From positions 1 to 64,000 of the forward strand of contig DASZVY010000057.1 in NCBI GenBank assembly GCA_035546855.1: a DNA stretch of 64,000 bases, given 5' to 3'. The position numbers and the translations under genes are program-made. This document shows, piece after piece, positions 9,539-18,264 of this stretch. Each line of letters opens with the position of its first letter. Position 1 is the first letter of the stretch. Origin of the DNA: Nitrobacter sp035546855 (GTDB lineage Bacteria > Pseudomonadota > Alphaproteobacteria > Rhizobiales > Xanthobacteraceae). The notes below the pieces were generated by a model. It was given only the letters and a program-made list of their open reading frames with translations, was not told the DNA's origin and made no database searches.

Positions 9539-9757
9539 GTGCTCAAATTCTCCTCACGCCGGGGCATTGCTCGCCTCTCCGGCATTTTCTCAATGTTGCC
9601 AAAGTTTGAGCGAGGCGCAAGCGGGATTTCCGCGATAGTCCAGATCAACCGGATCAATCGTCATCGCGGGGCAGCGGGTTTGCGCTGCGACGAAGCGATA
9701 CTTAAGTTGTAACCATCGCTTTCGGCGATGCGGGCAAACCTGAGTTCGGAGACGCGT

Positions 9758-11011
9758 GTGACGGTGGTCAAGGCCGATGTTCTGGTTTTAGGCGCTGGAA
9801 TTGTCGGCGTTTCCGCGGCCCTGCATCTCCAGAAGCGCGGGCGGGACGTGATCCTTGTCGATCGGCACGACAAGGCCGGTGAGGAGACGAGCTACGGCAA
9901 CGCCGGCCTGATCGAATCCGCATCGGTTTTTCCGTACATGTTTCCGCACGATCCGCAGCAGATCCTGCGCTATGCGCTGAATTTGTCTCCGGAGGTGCAC
10001 TATCACCCGTCGGCCCTGCCGGCCTTCCTGCCGTGGCTGATCCGCTATTTCCGGGCGTCCTCGTCCGCAGGGGTGATGCGCAGCGCAAAGGCTGCGCTGC
10101 CGTTGATCCAGCGCAGCCTCGCCGAGCATGAAGCGCTGGTTGCGGAAGCCGGCGTGCCCGAGCTTCTGCGCCGGACCGGATGGATCAAGCTGTTCCGCTC
10201 GGATGCGACGCTGGCCAAGGGCGTCGCCGAACTGGAGCGCGCGCGTCAGTTCGGGGTGGAGGCGGATGTTCTGGATGCCGCCGCGATCGCGGCCCGCGAG
10301 CCCAACCTGTCCGGGACGTTCGCCGGCGCCATTCACTGGCCCGCGCCCGGCTTCATTCCGGACCCCGGCGCATTGGCGAAGGCCTGCGCGGCGCTGTTTG
10401 TCCGCAAGGGTGGCCGTTTCATTGCCGCAGACGCCCGCACGCTGGCGCAGAACGATGCACGCTGGCGCGTCGATGGCCCGAACGGCGCGTTGATCGGGCG
10501 CGAAGCCGTGATCGCGCTCGGGCCGTGGTCAGACGACGTGTTTCGTCCATTGGGCTACAACATGCCGCTCGGTATCAAGCGCGGCTATCATCTCCATCTC
10601 GCGCCGCGCGGCAATGCGGTGCTTCATCATCCTGTTCTCGACACCGATCGCGGTTATCTGCTGGCGCCGATGAACCGCGGCATCCGCCTGACCACCGGTG
10701 CCGAGTTCGCCCGCCGCGATGCGCCGCCGACCCCGGTTCAGGTGGATCGCACGCTGCCGCTCGCGCGCGATCTGTTTCCGCTGGGCGAGACGGTCGATGT
10801 CGTGCCCTGGATGGGCCGGCGGCCGTGCCTGCCGGACATGCTGCCGGTGATTGGAAAAGCGGCACGTCATGCCGGGTTGTGGTTCGATTTCGGACATCAG
10901 CATCACGGCCTGACGCTCGGGCCTGCAACGGGCCGGCTGCTGGCTGAAATGATGACCGGCGAGGCGCCGTTTGCCGATCCATTGCCCTTTGCCGCGGAGC
11001 GCTTCGGCTGA
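9758..11011 (+). CDS. FAD-dependent amine/D-amino acid oxidoreductase (DadA-like)
   Basis: DAO-family flavoprotein of 417 residues. The N-terminal Rossmann motif ADVLVLGAGIVGVSAALHL binds FAD, followed by the typical VDRHDKAGEETSYGNAGLI. The C-terminal half has the substrate-domain signature WMGRRPCLPDMLPVIG and GHQHHGLTLGPATG. GTG at 9758 (MTVVKADV) is preferred because GGAG lies six bases upstream and it removes a non-homologous leader; an in-frame ATG at 9728 is the alternative. Likely oxidises a D-amino or secondary-amino acid with electrons to the respiratory chain or O2. The gene stands alone; its exact substrate is unknown. Confidence 0.85.
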   Translation: MTVVKADVLVLGAGIVGVSAALHLQKRGRDVILVDRHDKAGEETSYGNAGLIESASVFPYMFPHDPQQILRYALNLSPEVHYHPSALPAFLPWLIRYFRASSSAGVMRSAKAALPLIQRSLAEHEALVAEAGVPELLRRTGWIKLFRSDATLAKGVAELERARQFGVEADVLDAAAIAAREPNLSGTFAGAIHWPAPGFIPDPGALAKACAALFVRKGGRFIAADARTLAQNDARWRVDGPNGALIGREAVIALGPWSDDVFRPLGYNMPLGIKRGYHLHLAPRGNAVLHHPVLDTDRGYLLAPMNRGIRLTTGAEFARRDAPPTPVQVDRTLPLARDLFPLGETVDVVPWMGRRPCLPDMLPVIGKAARHAGLWFDFGHQHHGLTLGPATGRLLAEMMTGEAPFADPLPFAAERFG

Positions 11012-11124
11012 TTGGCTGATGGGTCCTCGTGCGCCGGGTCACTTGCATCGCTAATGAGGTCGCGGCGATACTGCGATATCTTCCGGCTTGCGTCGTGCGA
11101 GGCAGGCCCAGTCAGGAGCAGGCT

Positions 11125-11379
11125 ATGAAAGTCAATATCCAGATCGACTGCACCCCCGAAGAGGCGAGGCAATTCATGGGCCTTCCCGATGTGCAGCCGA
11201 TGCAGACTGCGATGATGGACAAGCTCCAGCAAAAAATGTCTGAGAATATCGACAAGTTCTCGCCGGAAGCGATCCTGCAGAACTGGTTCACGTTCGATCC
11301 GAAAATGACCGAACGCTTTCAGGACATGTTCGCCAACATGGCCGGGCTCGGCACCGGCCGCGCCAAGGACAAGAAGTAG
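11125..11379 (+). CDS. DUF6489-like small protein
   Basis: Small soluble protein of 84 residues, highly charged and helical (TPEEARQFMGLPDVQ...MTERFQDMFANMAGLG). I recall this as the DUF6489 family of alphaproteobacteria, with no known function. The ATG at 11125 has the purine-rich CAGGAGCAGG just upstream; the longer frame from 11029 is not conserved-looking. Its stop is 3 bp before the next start, so it is probably co-transcribed with the lipase-like hydrolase. The helical amphipathic character resembles small PHA or lipid-granule associated proteins, which is only a suggestion. Confidence 0.8.
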   Translation: MKVNIQIDCTPEEARQFMGLPDVQPMQTAMMDKLQQKMSENIDKFSPEAILQNWFTFDPKMTERFQDMFANMAGLGTGRAKDKK

Positions 11380-11382
11380 GCC

Positions 11383-12180
11383 ATGGCGATGGAGCGAAGC
11401 CTGTCGTCGACAGACCGTCGGCTTCGACCGCCGTCTTTTGGCCTGCTTCTGGCCGAGGCGAGGGGCGTTCTCGAATTCAACGCCAGCGTGGCATTGGCGC
11501 CTTTGCTGATGAGCGCGCCGAAGGGCGACGGACATCCGGTGTTGGCATTGCCCGGCTTTCTGGCGAGCGATCTGTCGATGGCCCCGCTGCGGCGTCTTTT
11601 GAAACATTTGGGCTACGACGCCCATGCCTGGGAGATGGGCCGCAATTTCGGTGGCGTCATCAAGCTGCGGGACGCCCTGCGCGATCGGCTCGCGCGGATT
11701 CACGACACGACGGGCCGCAAGGTTAGCCTCGTGGGCTGGAGCCTCGGAGGCATCTATGCGCGCGATCTGGCGTTGCGTGCGCCGGATAAGGTGCGATGCG
11801 TGGTGACGCTGGGCAGTCCGTTTTCCGGGGACGTGACGGCGACCAATGCCACCCGGCTGTACGAAGCTCTGTCCGGAGAGCAGGTCGAGGCCGATGACGA
11901 ACTCCGCCGCGCCATCGCTGGCGATCTTCCGGTCCCGGTCACCTCGATCTACTCCCGGACCGACGGGATCGTGAACTGGCGAACCTCGTTGTTGCGGCCC
12001 TCGGATACCGCCGAGAATATCGAAGTCCTGTTCGCGAGCCATCTCGGCATGGGCGTCAACGCCGCGGTCCTTTGGGCCCTGGCGGACCGGCTGGCGCAAC
12101 CGGAAGGAGAATTTGCGCCGTTTAACCGTTCCGGCCCGTTTGCCATTGCCTACCCGCCGCCAGAGCAGGCACAATCCTGA
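11383..12180 (+). CDS. Alpha/beta hydrolase, lipase-like
   Basis: Alpha/beta-hydrolase of 265 residues. The nucleophile elbow GWSLGG places Ser120; the oxyanion/N-terminal block is GDGHPVLALPGFLASD; a later Asp (SRTDGIVNW) and His (ASHLGMG) can complete the triad. No signal peptide is seen. It starts 3 bp after the DUF6489-like gene and is followed 75 bp later by the wax ester synthase gene, suggesting acyl-ester metabolism. A paralogue with the same block order lies at 23825-24595. Confidence 0.85.
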   Translation: MAMERSLSSTDRRLRPPSFGLLLAEARGVLEFNASVALAPLLMSAPKGDGHPVLALPGFLASDLSMAPLRRLLKHLGYDAHAWEMGRNFGGVIKLRDALRDRLARIHDTTGRKVSLVGWSLGGIYARDLALRAPDKVRCVVTLGSPFSGDVTATNATRLYEALSGEQVEADDELRRAIAGDLPVPVTSIYSRTDGIVNWRTSLLRPSDTAENIEVLFASHLGMGVNAAVLWALADRLAQPEGEFAPFNRSGPFAIAYPPPEQAQS

Positions 12181-12255
12181 CCCGCTCTCACGCGAGGGCG
12201 ATGAACCGCGAGAAGCGCCTCAAGGCACCGCGCGGCAGATTGTCGGGAGGGACAC

Positions 12256-13800
12256 ATGAGCGACGCCAAGAAACTTTCGTCGATGGACGCATCGTTTCTG
12301 TATCTCGAGACGCCCGAGATGCCGATGCATGTCGGCAGCATGGCGATCTTCCGGCTGCCGGACGATTACAAGGGCAGCTTCTTCGAAGACTTCAAGGCGA
12401 TGATCGCCTCGCGGCTGCACATCGCGCCGATCCTGAAAGCGCGCTTGCAGAAGACGCCGCTCGACATCGATCATCCAAGCTGGGTCGAGGACGACCAGTT
12501 CGACATCGACCGCCATATCTTCCGCGGCAGCCTGCCGGCGCCCTATGATCGCGCGACGCTGGAACGTATCGTCGGCTGGATGCACGCCAAGCTGCTCAAC
12601 CGCGCCCGTCCGCTTTGGGAGTTCTATGTCTTCGAAGGCATGAAGGACAACGAGATCGGCCTTTACTCGAAGATGCACCACGCCTGCATCGACGGTGGCG
12701 CTGGCGCGGCGCTGACCAACATGATCTATGACGTGACGCCGGTGCCGCGCGAGGTGCCGCCGCCGACGGCGACGCGCAAGCTCGAGCCGCGCGAGGTCGC
12801 CGCCAACTTTCTCGATTCCTATCAGCAGTTATGGCGCCAGCCGTTCGACGCCTCGGCGCCGCCGAAGACGCTCGAATTGCCGCGCTCCGGCAAGAACGAT
12901 CTCGGCTCGATCCTGTTCGACAACGCCATGTTCCAGATCGAGAACGCGGTGAAATTCGCAGGCAGCATTCCGTCTGTGTTGAAAAGCGTTTCAGAAGTGA
13001 TCGGAAAGATCTCCGATCCGAAGTCGCGCGACAGCATCGCGGCCATGGCATCGCCGCCGACCATCCTGAACAAGACGATCTCGTCAGAGCGCAGCTTCGC
13101 CGGCACCTCGATCTCCCTGTCGCGTGCCAAGGCGTTGGCCAAGAAATCGGGTGGCAAGCTGAACGACGTCGTGCTGGCGCTCGCCAGCGGCGTGGTGCGG
13201 CGCTATCTGAAAGAGCAGGGCGCGCTGCCGTCAAAATCCATGACCGCGGCGGTTCCGATCTCGCTGCGCGAGGAAGGCAACACCGATGCCAACAATCAGG
13301 TGTTCGGCATGATCTGCTCGATCGCCACCAATGTCGACGATCCCAAGGCCCGGCTGGAAACCATCATCGCGCAATCCACGAAGTCGAAGGAGATGTCGCA
13401 TCCGCTGCGGGCGCTGATGCCGCAGGTCACCAACCTGTCGATGCTCGGCGCGCCGATCATGACGCAGATTCTCGCGCTGCTTTACAGCCGTTCGAATCTG
13501 TCCGACGTGCTGCCGCCGGCGGCGAACATCACCGTGTCGAACGTGCCGGGGCCGCGTCAGACGCTCTACGCCGCGGGCGCTGAACTGCTGCACATTTTTC
13601 CTGTGTCGATCTCGACCCATGGTCTGGCGCTGAATATCACCGTGCAAAGCTATCGCGACCAGCTCGATTTCGGCTTCATCGCCGGCGCCAATATCATCCC
13701 GCATGTGCAGGTGCTTTGCGATATGCTGCCGGAAGAATTCGAGGCGCTGGAAGCCGCCTATGCCACGCCGGCAACCGCGAAAAGCACCGCAGCCGAGTGA
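12256..13800 (+). CDS. Wax ester synthase/diacylglycerol acyltransferase (WS/DGAT)
   Basis: O-acyltransferase that esterifies fatty alcohols or diacylglycerol with acyl-CoA, giving neutral storage lipid. It has 514 residues, usual for the family. The catalytic HHxxxDG motif is present (MHHACIDGG, His141, His142, Asp146), as is the N-terminal LSSMDASFLYLETPEMPMHVG and the C-terminal NITVSNVPGP motif. ATG 12256 follows a GGGAGG ribosome-binding site. The next gene begins 10 bp after its stop, so it shares an operon with the epoxide hydrolase-like gene. Confidence 0.93.
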   Translation: MSDAKKLSSMDASFLYLETPEMPMHVGSMAIFRLPDDYKGSFFEDFKAMIASRLHIAPILKARLQKTPLDIDHPSWVEDDQFDIDRHIFRGSLPAPYDRATLERIVGWMHAKLLNRARPLWEFYVFEGMKDNEIGLYSKMHHACIDGGAGAALTNMIYDVTPVPREVPPPTATRKLEPREVAANFLDSYQQLWRQPFDASAPPKTLELPRSGKNDLGSILFDNAMFQIENAVKFAGSIPSVLKSVSEVIGKISDPKSRDSIAAMASPPTILNKTISSERSFAGTSISLSRAKALAKKSGGKLNDVVLALASGVVRRYLKEQGALPSKSMTAAVPISLREEGNTDANNQVFGMICSIATNVDDPKARLETIIAQSTKSKEMSHPLRALMPQVTNLSMLGAPIMTQILALLYSRSNLSDVLPPAANITVSNVPGPRQTLYAAGAELLHIFPVSISTHGLALNITVQSYRDQLDFGFIAGANIIPHVQVLCDMLPEEFEALEAAYATPATAKSTAAE

Positions 13801-13810
13801 GGTCTTTGCA

Positions 13811-14806
13811 ATGATCGACATGCCGCCGCTCCGGTTCGCGCAGACGAACGGGATTCGCATGGGGTACTACGACGCGGGTCCGGGGACGGACGCGCCGCCG
13901 TTCGTGCTGTGCCACGGCTGGCCCGAACTGGCCTTCTCATGGCGGCACCAGATCAAGACCCTGAGCGAGGCCGGCTTTCGCGTCATCGCGCCGGACCAGC
14001 GCGGCTATGGCGCGACCGACCGGCCGGAGAAGGTCGAGGATTATGACCTCGAGCACCTGACCGGCGATCTGGTCGGGCTGCTCGATCATCTCGGGATCGA
14101 CAAGGCGGTCTTCGTCGGGCACGACTGGGGCGGTTTCGTCGTCTGGCAGATGGCGTTGCGCCATCCCGGTCGTGTCGCCGGCGTGGTCGGCGTCAACACG
14201 CCGCATACGCCGCGCGCGCCGATCGACCCGATCGCGCTGTTCCGCCAGCGTTTCGGGGACAGCATGTACATCGTGCAGTTCCAGGATCCCGCGCGCGAGC
14301 CGGATCGCATTTTCGGCAGCCGGGTCGAGCAGGTGTTCGACGCCTTCATGCGCAAGCCGCTGCCACGCAAGGACGACACGCCGGCGCAGCCTGCTGCCGC
14401 GGGTGTCGGTGCGTCGCCCAAGACCAATCTGGCCTTCCCCCAGATGATCGCGGCCTACGATGCGAAGCACGATCCGCGCACGCCGATCCTGTCGGCTGAG
14501 GAAAAGAAAGTGTTCGTCGATGCCTTCACGAAGACGGGCTTCACCGGCGGCATCAACTGGTACCGCAACATGACCCGCAACTGGGAGCGATCGGCGGACC
14601 TCGATCACACGGTGCGGGTGCCAGCGCTGATGATCATGGCCGAGAACGACGCGGTGCTGCCGCCGTCCGCCGCCGACGGCATGGAAAAGATCATCCCCGA
14701 CCTGGAAAAATATCTGGTGCGCGACAGCGGCCATTGGACGCAGCAGGAAAAGCCGGAGGAGGTCAGCGCCAAGCTGATCGAATGGCGTAAGAAGCGGTTT
14801 GGATAG
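13811..14806 (+). CDS. Epoxide hydrolase-like alpha/beta hydrolase
   Basis: Alpha/beta hydrolase of 331 residues resembling soluble epoxide hydrolases and haloalkane dehalogenases. It has the oxyanion motif HGWPE, a nucleophile elbow GHDWGG with Asp105 in place of Ser, and a C-terminal His (SGHWTQQEKP). An Asp nucleophile means attack on epoxide or haloalkane carbon rather than ester hydrolysis. ATG 13811 lies 10 bp after the wax ester synthase stop. A monooxygenase gene (CYP102 type) follows, making a fatty-acid epoxide a plausible substrate, by context only. Confidence 0.88.
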   Translation: MIDMPPLRFAQTNGIRMGYYDAGPGTDAPPFVLCHGWPELAFSWRHQIKTLSEAGFRVIAPDQRGYGATDRPEKVEDYDLEHLTGDLVGLLDHLGIDKAVFVGHDWGGFVVWQMALRHPGRVAGVVGVNTPHTPRAPIDPIALFRQRFGDSMYIVQFQDPAREPDRIFGSRVEQVFDAFMRKPLPRKDDTPAQPAAAGVGASPKTNLAFPQMIAAYDAKHDPRTPILSAEEKKVFVDAFTKTGFTGGINWYRNMTRNWERSADLDHTVRVPALMIMAENDAVLPPSAADGMEKIIPDLEKYLVRDSGHWTQQEKPEEVSAKLIEWRKKRFG

Positions 14807-14807
14807 A

Positions 14808-14883
14808 CGTCATTGCGAGCGAAGCGAAGCAATCCAGTGGGAGAAAACTGGATTGCTTTGTTGCTTCGCTCCTCGCAATGACG
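14808..14883. repeat. Family A palindromic intergenic repeat, copy 1
   Basis: Imperfect inverted repeat with outer arms CGTCATTGCGAG and CTCGCAATGACG and inner arms GAAGCAATCCAG and CTGGATTGCTT. It lies between the epoxide hydrolase-like and CYP102 genes. Other copies: 27499-27613, 42335-42451, 53449-53528. It can fold as a long hairpin; REP-like role is inferred. Confidence 0.85.
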
Positions 14884-14906
14884 ATCTGAGTTGAAGGAAA
14901 TTTCAA

Positions 14907-17900
14907 ATGTCGTCGACAAACCGTCTCGACCCGATTCCGCATCCGCCGACCAGGCCGGTGGTCGGCAACATGCTGTCGATCGACTCGGCCGCGCCGGTCC
15001 AGAACTTGGTGCAGCTCGCCAAGGAACTCGGGCCGATCTACTGGCTCGACATGATGGGCGCGCCGATGGTCATCGTTTCCGGACACGATCTGGTCGATGA
15101 ATTGTGCGACGAGAAGCGGTTCGACAAGTCGGTGCGCGGCGCGTTGCGCCGGGTCCGCGCGATTGCCGGAGACGGCCTGTTCACCGCCGACACCAGCGCC
15201 CCGAACTGGAGCAAGGCGCATAACATCCTGCTGCAGCCGTTCGGCAATCGGGCGATGCAGTCGTACCACCCAAGCATGGTCGATATCGCCGAGCAACTCG
15301 TGAAGAAATGGGAGCGCCTCAATCCCGACGAGGAGGTCGATGTCGTGCACGACATGACCGCGCTGACGCTCGACACCATCGGGCTGTGCGGTTTCGACTA
15401 TCGTTTCAACTCGTTCTATCGCCGCGACTATCACCCCTTCGTCGAGTCGCTGGTGCGCTCGCTCGAAACTATCATGATGACGCGCGGGTTGCCGCTCGAA
15501 AAGATCTGGATGCAGAAGCGCAACCGCGATCTCGCGACCGACGTCGCCTTCATGAACAAGATGGTGGACGACGTGATCGCGGCGCGGCGCAGCGGCGGTG
15601 ATTCCGATGGCAACAAGGACATGCTCAACGCCATGCTGACCGGCGTTGACAAGGCGACCGGCGAGCAGCTCGACGACGTCAACATCCGCTACCAGATCAA
15701 CACGTTCCTGATCGCGGGTCACGAGACCACCAGCGGCCTGCTGTCCTACGCGATCTATGCGATGCTCAAGCATCCCGACGTGATGAAGAAGGCCTATGAG
15801 GAAGTCGATCGCGTGTTCGGCTCCGACCTCGAGGCAAAGCCGACCTATCAGCAGGTGGCGCAGCTCACCTACATCACGCAGATCCTGAAAGAATCCCTGC
15901 GGCTGTGGCCGCCGGCCCCGGCGTTTGCCGTGTCGCCGTACCAGGACGAAGTGATCGGCGGCAAGTACAAGCTCAAGAAGGGATCGTTCCTGCTGGTGCT
16001 GGCGGCGGCGCTGCATCGCGACCCGGCGGTATGGGGGCCGAAACCGGACGTGTTCGACCCCGAGAATTTCAGCCACGAGGCCGAGGCGAAGCGTCCGGTC
16101 AACGCCTGGAAGCCGTTCGGCAACGGCCAGCGCGCCTGCATCGGGCGCGGCTTCGCCATGCACGAGGCGGCGCTTGCGCTCGGCATGATCCTGCAGCGCT
16201 TCAAGCTGATCGATCACCAGCGCTATCAGTTGCACTTGAAGGAAACGCTGACGATCAAACCCGAGGGCTTCAAGATCAAGGTTCGTCCGCGCCCCGACAG
16301 CGAGCGCACCGTCAAGGGGCCGTCAGCAACTAGCGGAGCGGCGAAGCCCGCGGCGACGCAGTCGCGCCCGCGGCCCGGCCACAACACGCCACTGCTGGTG
16401 CTGTACGGCTCCAATCTCGGCACGGCGGAAGAACTGGCAACGCGTGTTGCCGACCTCGCCGGGGTCAACGGTTTCGCGACAAGGCTCGCGCCGCTCGACG
16501 AGGCGGTCGGCAAGTTGCCGAAGGAGGGCGGCGTGCTGATCTTCGCTGCCTCCTACAACGGCGCGCCGCCCGACAATGCGGCGCAGTTCGTGACGTGGCT
16601 GCAAGGCGATTTGCCGAAGGATGCTTTCGCCGGCGTCAAGTACGCGATCTTCGGCTGCGGCAACAGCGACTGGGCGGCGACCTATCAGTCGGTGCCGCGC
16701 CTGATCGACGAGCAACTGGCGGCGCACGGTGCGACCAACGTGTTCGAGCGCGGCGAGGGTAATGCACGCGAGGATCTCGACGGACAATTCGAGGCCTGGT
16801 ACGCCAAGCTCGGTCCGCATGCGGTGAGGGCGCTCGGCATCGACGCCAAGTTCAGCCGCAGCGCCAGCGACGCGCCGCTGTACCGGATCGAGCCGGTGGC
16901 TCCGGCCGTTGTGAACACGCTCGCCAGCCTCGGCGGCGCGGTGCCGATGAAGGTGCTCTCCAATACCGAGTTGCAGAACCATGCCGGTCCCAATGCCTCG
17001 GATCGTTCGACGCGGCATATCGAGGTGGAATTGCCGCCGGGCACGAGCTATCGCGCGGGCGATCATCTCAGCATCATTCCGCGCAACGATCCGGCGCTGG
17101 TCGATTCCGTGGCGCGTCGTTTCGGCTTCCTGCCGACCGACCAGATCCGCTTGCAGGCGCCGGAAGGCCGTCGTGCGCAATTGCCGGTGGGGCAGGCGGT
17201 ATCGGTCGGACGGTTGCTGGCCGAGTTCGTCGAGTTGCAGCAGATCGCGACGCGCAAGCAAATCCAGATCATGGCGGAGAATACGCGCTGCCCGATGACC
17301 AAGCCGAAACTCCTTGGCCTCCTTGGGGACGATGCCGAGTCACAGGAACGCTACCGCTCCGAGGTGATGGCGAAGCGCAAGTCGGTGTTCGATCTGCTGG
17401 AGGAATTTCCCGCCTGCGATCTGCCGTTCCATGCTTACCTGGAAATGCTGTCGCTGTTGGCGCCTCGCTATTATTCGATCTCGTCGTCGCCATTGGCGGA
17501 GCCGTCGCGGTGCAGCGTCACCGTCGGCGTGGTCGAGGGACCGGCTGCTTCGGGACGCGGCCGTTACAAGGGTATCTGCTCGAACTACATGGCGGGCCGG
17601 CGCCCGGGCGATACGGTCTATGCCTCGGTGCGTGAGACCAAGGCGGGCTTCCGCCTGCCCGGGAATCCGGCGACGCCGATCATCATGATCGGCCCCGGCA
17701 CCGGCCTTGCGCCGTTCCGCGGCTTCCTGCAGGAGCGTGCGGCGATGATGGCCCAGGGCGCGTCACTTGGGCCATCGATGCTGTTCTTCGGCTGCCGCCA
17801 TCCGGAGCAGGATTACCTCTATGCGGACGAACTGAAGGACGTCGCCGATCTCGGGATCACCGAACTGCACGTCGCGTTCTCGCGCGCGGACGCGGACAAG

Positions 17901-18134
17901 ACCTACGTGCAGCACCTGATCGCGCAGCAGAAGGATCGGGTCTGGGATCTGATCGAGAAGGGCGCGATCGTCTATGTCTGCGGCGATGGCGGCAGAATGG
18001 AGCCGGACGTCAAGGCAGCATTGACGGCGATCTATCGCGACAAGACCGGCGCTGACGAAGCTGCCGCGGTGCGCTGGATCGAGGAAATGGGCGCCGCCAA
18101 TCACTACGTGCTCGACGTGTGGGCGGGGGGATAG
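14907..18134 (+). CDS. CYP102-type (P450 BM3-like) cytochrome P450/NADPH-P450 reductase fusion
   Basis: Self-sufficient fatty-acid monooxygenase of 1075 residues. The heme domain (about 1-460) has I-helix AGHETTS (270-276), ExxR E329/R332 and heme ligand Cys411 in FGNGQRACIGRG. A Pro/Ala-rich linker (about 465-492) leads to the flavodoxin-like FMN domain (LYGSNLGTAEE), then the FAD domain (YYSISSSP) and NADPH site (GPGTGLAPFRGFLQER). It ends DVWAG like other CYP102s. Phe92 aligns with the BM3 substrate-channel F87 in GDGLFT. Likely hydroxylates or epoxidises fatty acids at subterminal positions using NADPH. The start follows AAGGAA, 24 bp after a family A repeat. It is last in the WS/DGAT-epoxide hydrolase-P450 run. 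Confidence 0.95.
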   Translation: MSSTNRLDPIPHPPTRPVVGNMLSIDSAAPVQNLVQLAKELGPIYWLDMMGAPMVIVSGHDLVDELCDEKRFDKSVRGALRRVRAIAGDGLFTADTSAPNWSKAHNILLQPFGNRAMQSYHPSMVDIAEQLVKKWERLNPDEEVDVVHDMTALTLDTIGLCGFDYRFNSFYRRDYHPFVESLVRSLETIMMTRGLPLEKIWMQKRNRDLATDVAFMNKMVDDVIAARRSGGDSDGNKDMLNAMLTGVDKATGEQLDDVNIRYQINTFLIAGHETTSGLLSYAIYAMLKHPDVMKKAYEEVDRVFGSDLEAKPTYQQVAQLTYITQILKESLRLWPPAPAFAVSPYQDEVIGGKYKLKKGSFLLVLAAALHRDPAVWGPKPDVFDPENFSHEAEAKRPVNAWKPFGNGQRACIGRGFAMHEAALALGMILQRFKLIDHQRYQLHLKETLTIKPEGFKIKVRPRPDSERTVKGPSATSGAAKPAATQSRPRPGHNTPLLVLYGSNLGTAEELATRVADLAGVNGFATRLAPLDEAVGKLPKEGGVLIFAASYNGAPPDNAAQFVTWLQGDLPKDAFAGVKYAIFGCGNSDWAATYQSVPRLIDEQLAAHGATNVFERGEGNAREDLDGQFEAWYAKLGPHAVRALGIDAKFSRSASDAPLYRIEPVAPAVVNTLASLGGAVPMKVLSNTELQNHAGPNASDRSTRHIEVELPPGTSYRAGDHLSIIPRNDPALVDSVARRFGFLPTDQIRLQAPEGRRAQLPVGQAVSVGRLLAEFVELQQIATRKQIQIMAENTRCPMTKPKLLGLLGDDAESQERYRSEVMAKRKSVFDLLEEFPACDLPFHAYLEMLSLLAPRYYSISSSPLAEPSRCSVTVGVVEGPAASGRGRYKGICSNYMAGRRPGDTVYASVRETKAGFRLPGNPATPIIMIGPGTGLAPFRGFLQERAAMMAQGASLGPSMLFFGCRHPEQDYLYADELKDVADLGITELHVAFSRADADKTYVQHLIAQQKDRVWDLIEKGAIVYVCGDGGRMEPDVKAALTAIYRDKTGADEAAAVRWIEEMGAANHYVLDVWAGG

Positions 18135-18181
18135 TTCAGCGGAAGGTCGAGCCGCGGGTTGCTCTGCAATTGCATTTAATC

Positions 18182-18201
18182 ATCCCCGCGAAGGCGGGGA
18201 T
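18182..18201. repeat. Short palindrome between convergent genes
   Basis: ATCCCCGC and GCGGGGAT arms with a 4-base GAAG loop, in the 130-bp gap between the convergent CYP102 and hydrolase genes. It can form a strong small hairpin and may help end transcription, though a T-run is not obvious. The sequence type is a common dispersed repeat in this bacterial group. Confidence 0.6.
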
Positions 18202-18264
18202 CCAGTATTTCAGTGGGCCTGGGGCTCGGGCGTGCATCGCGCTGCGAGGGCGCAACCGCATGCG

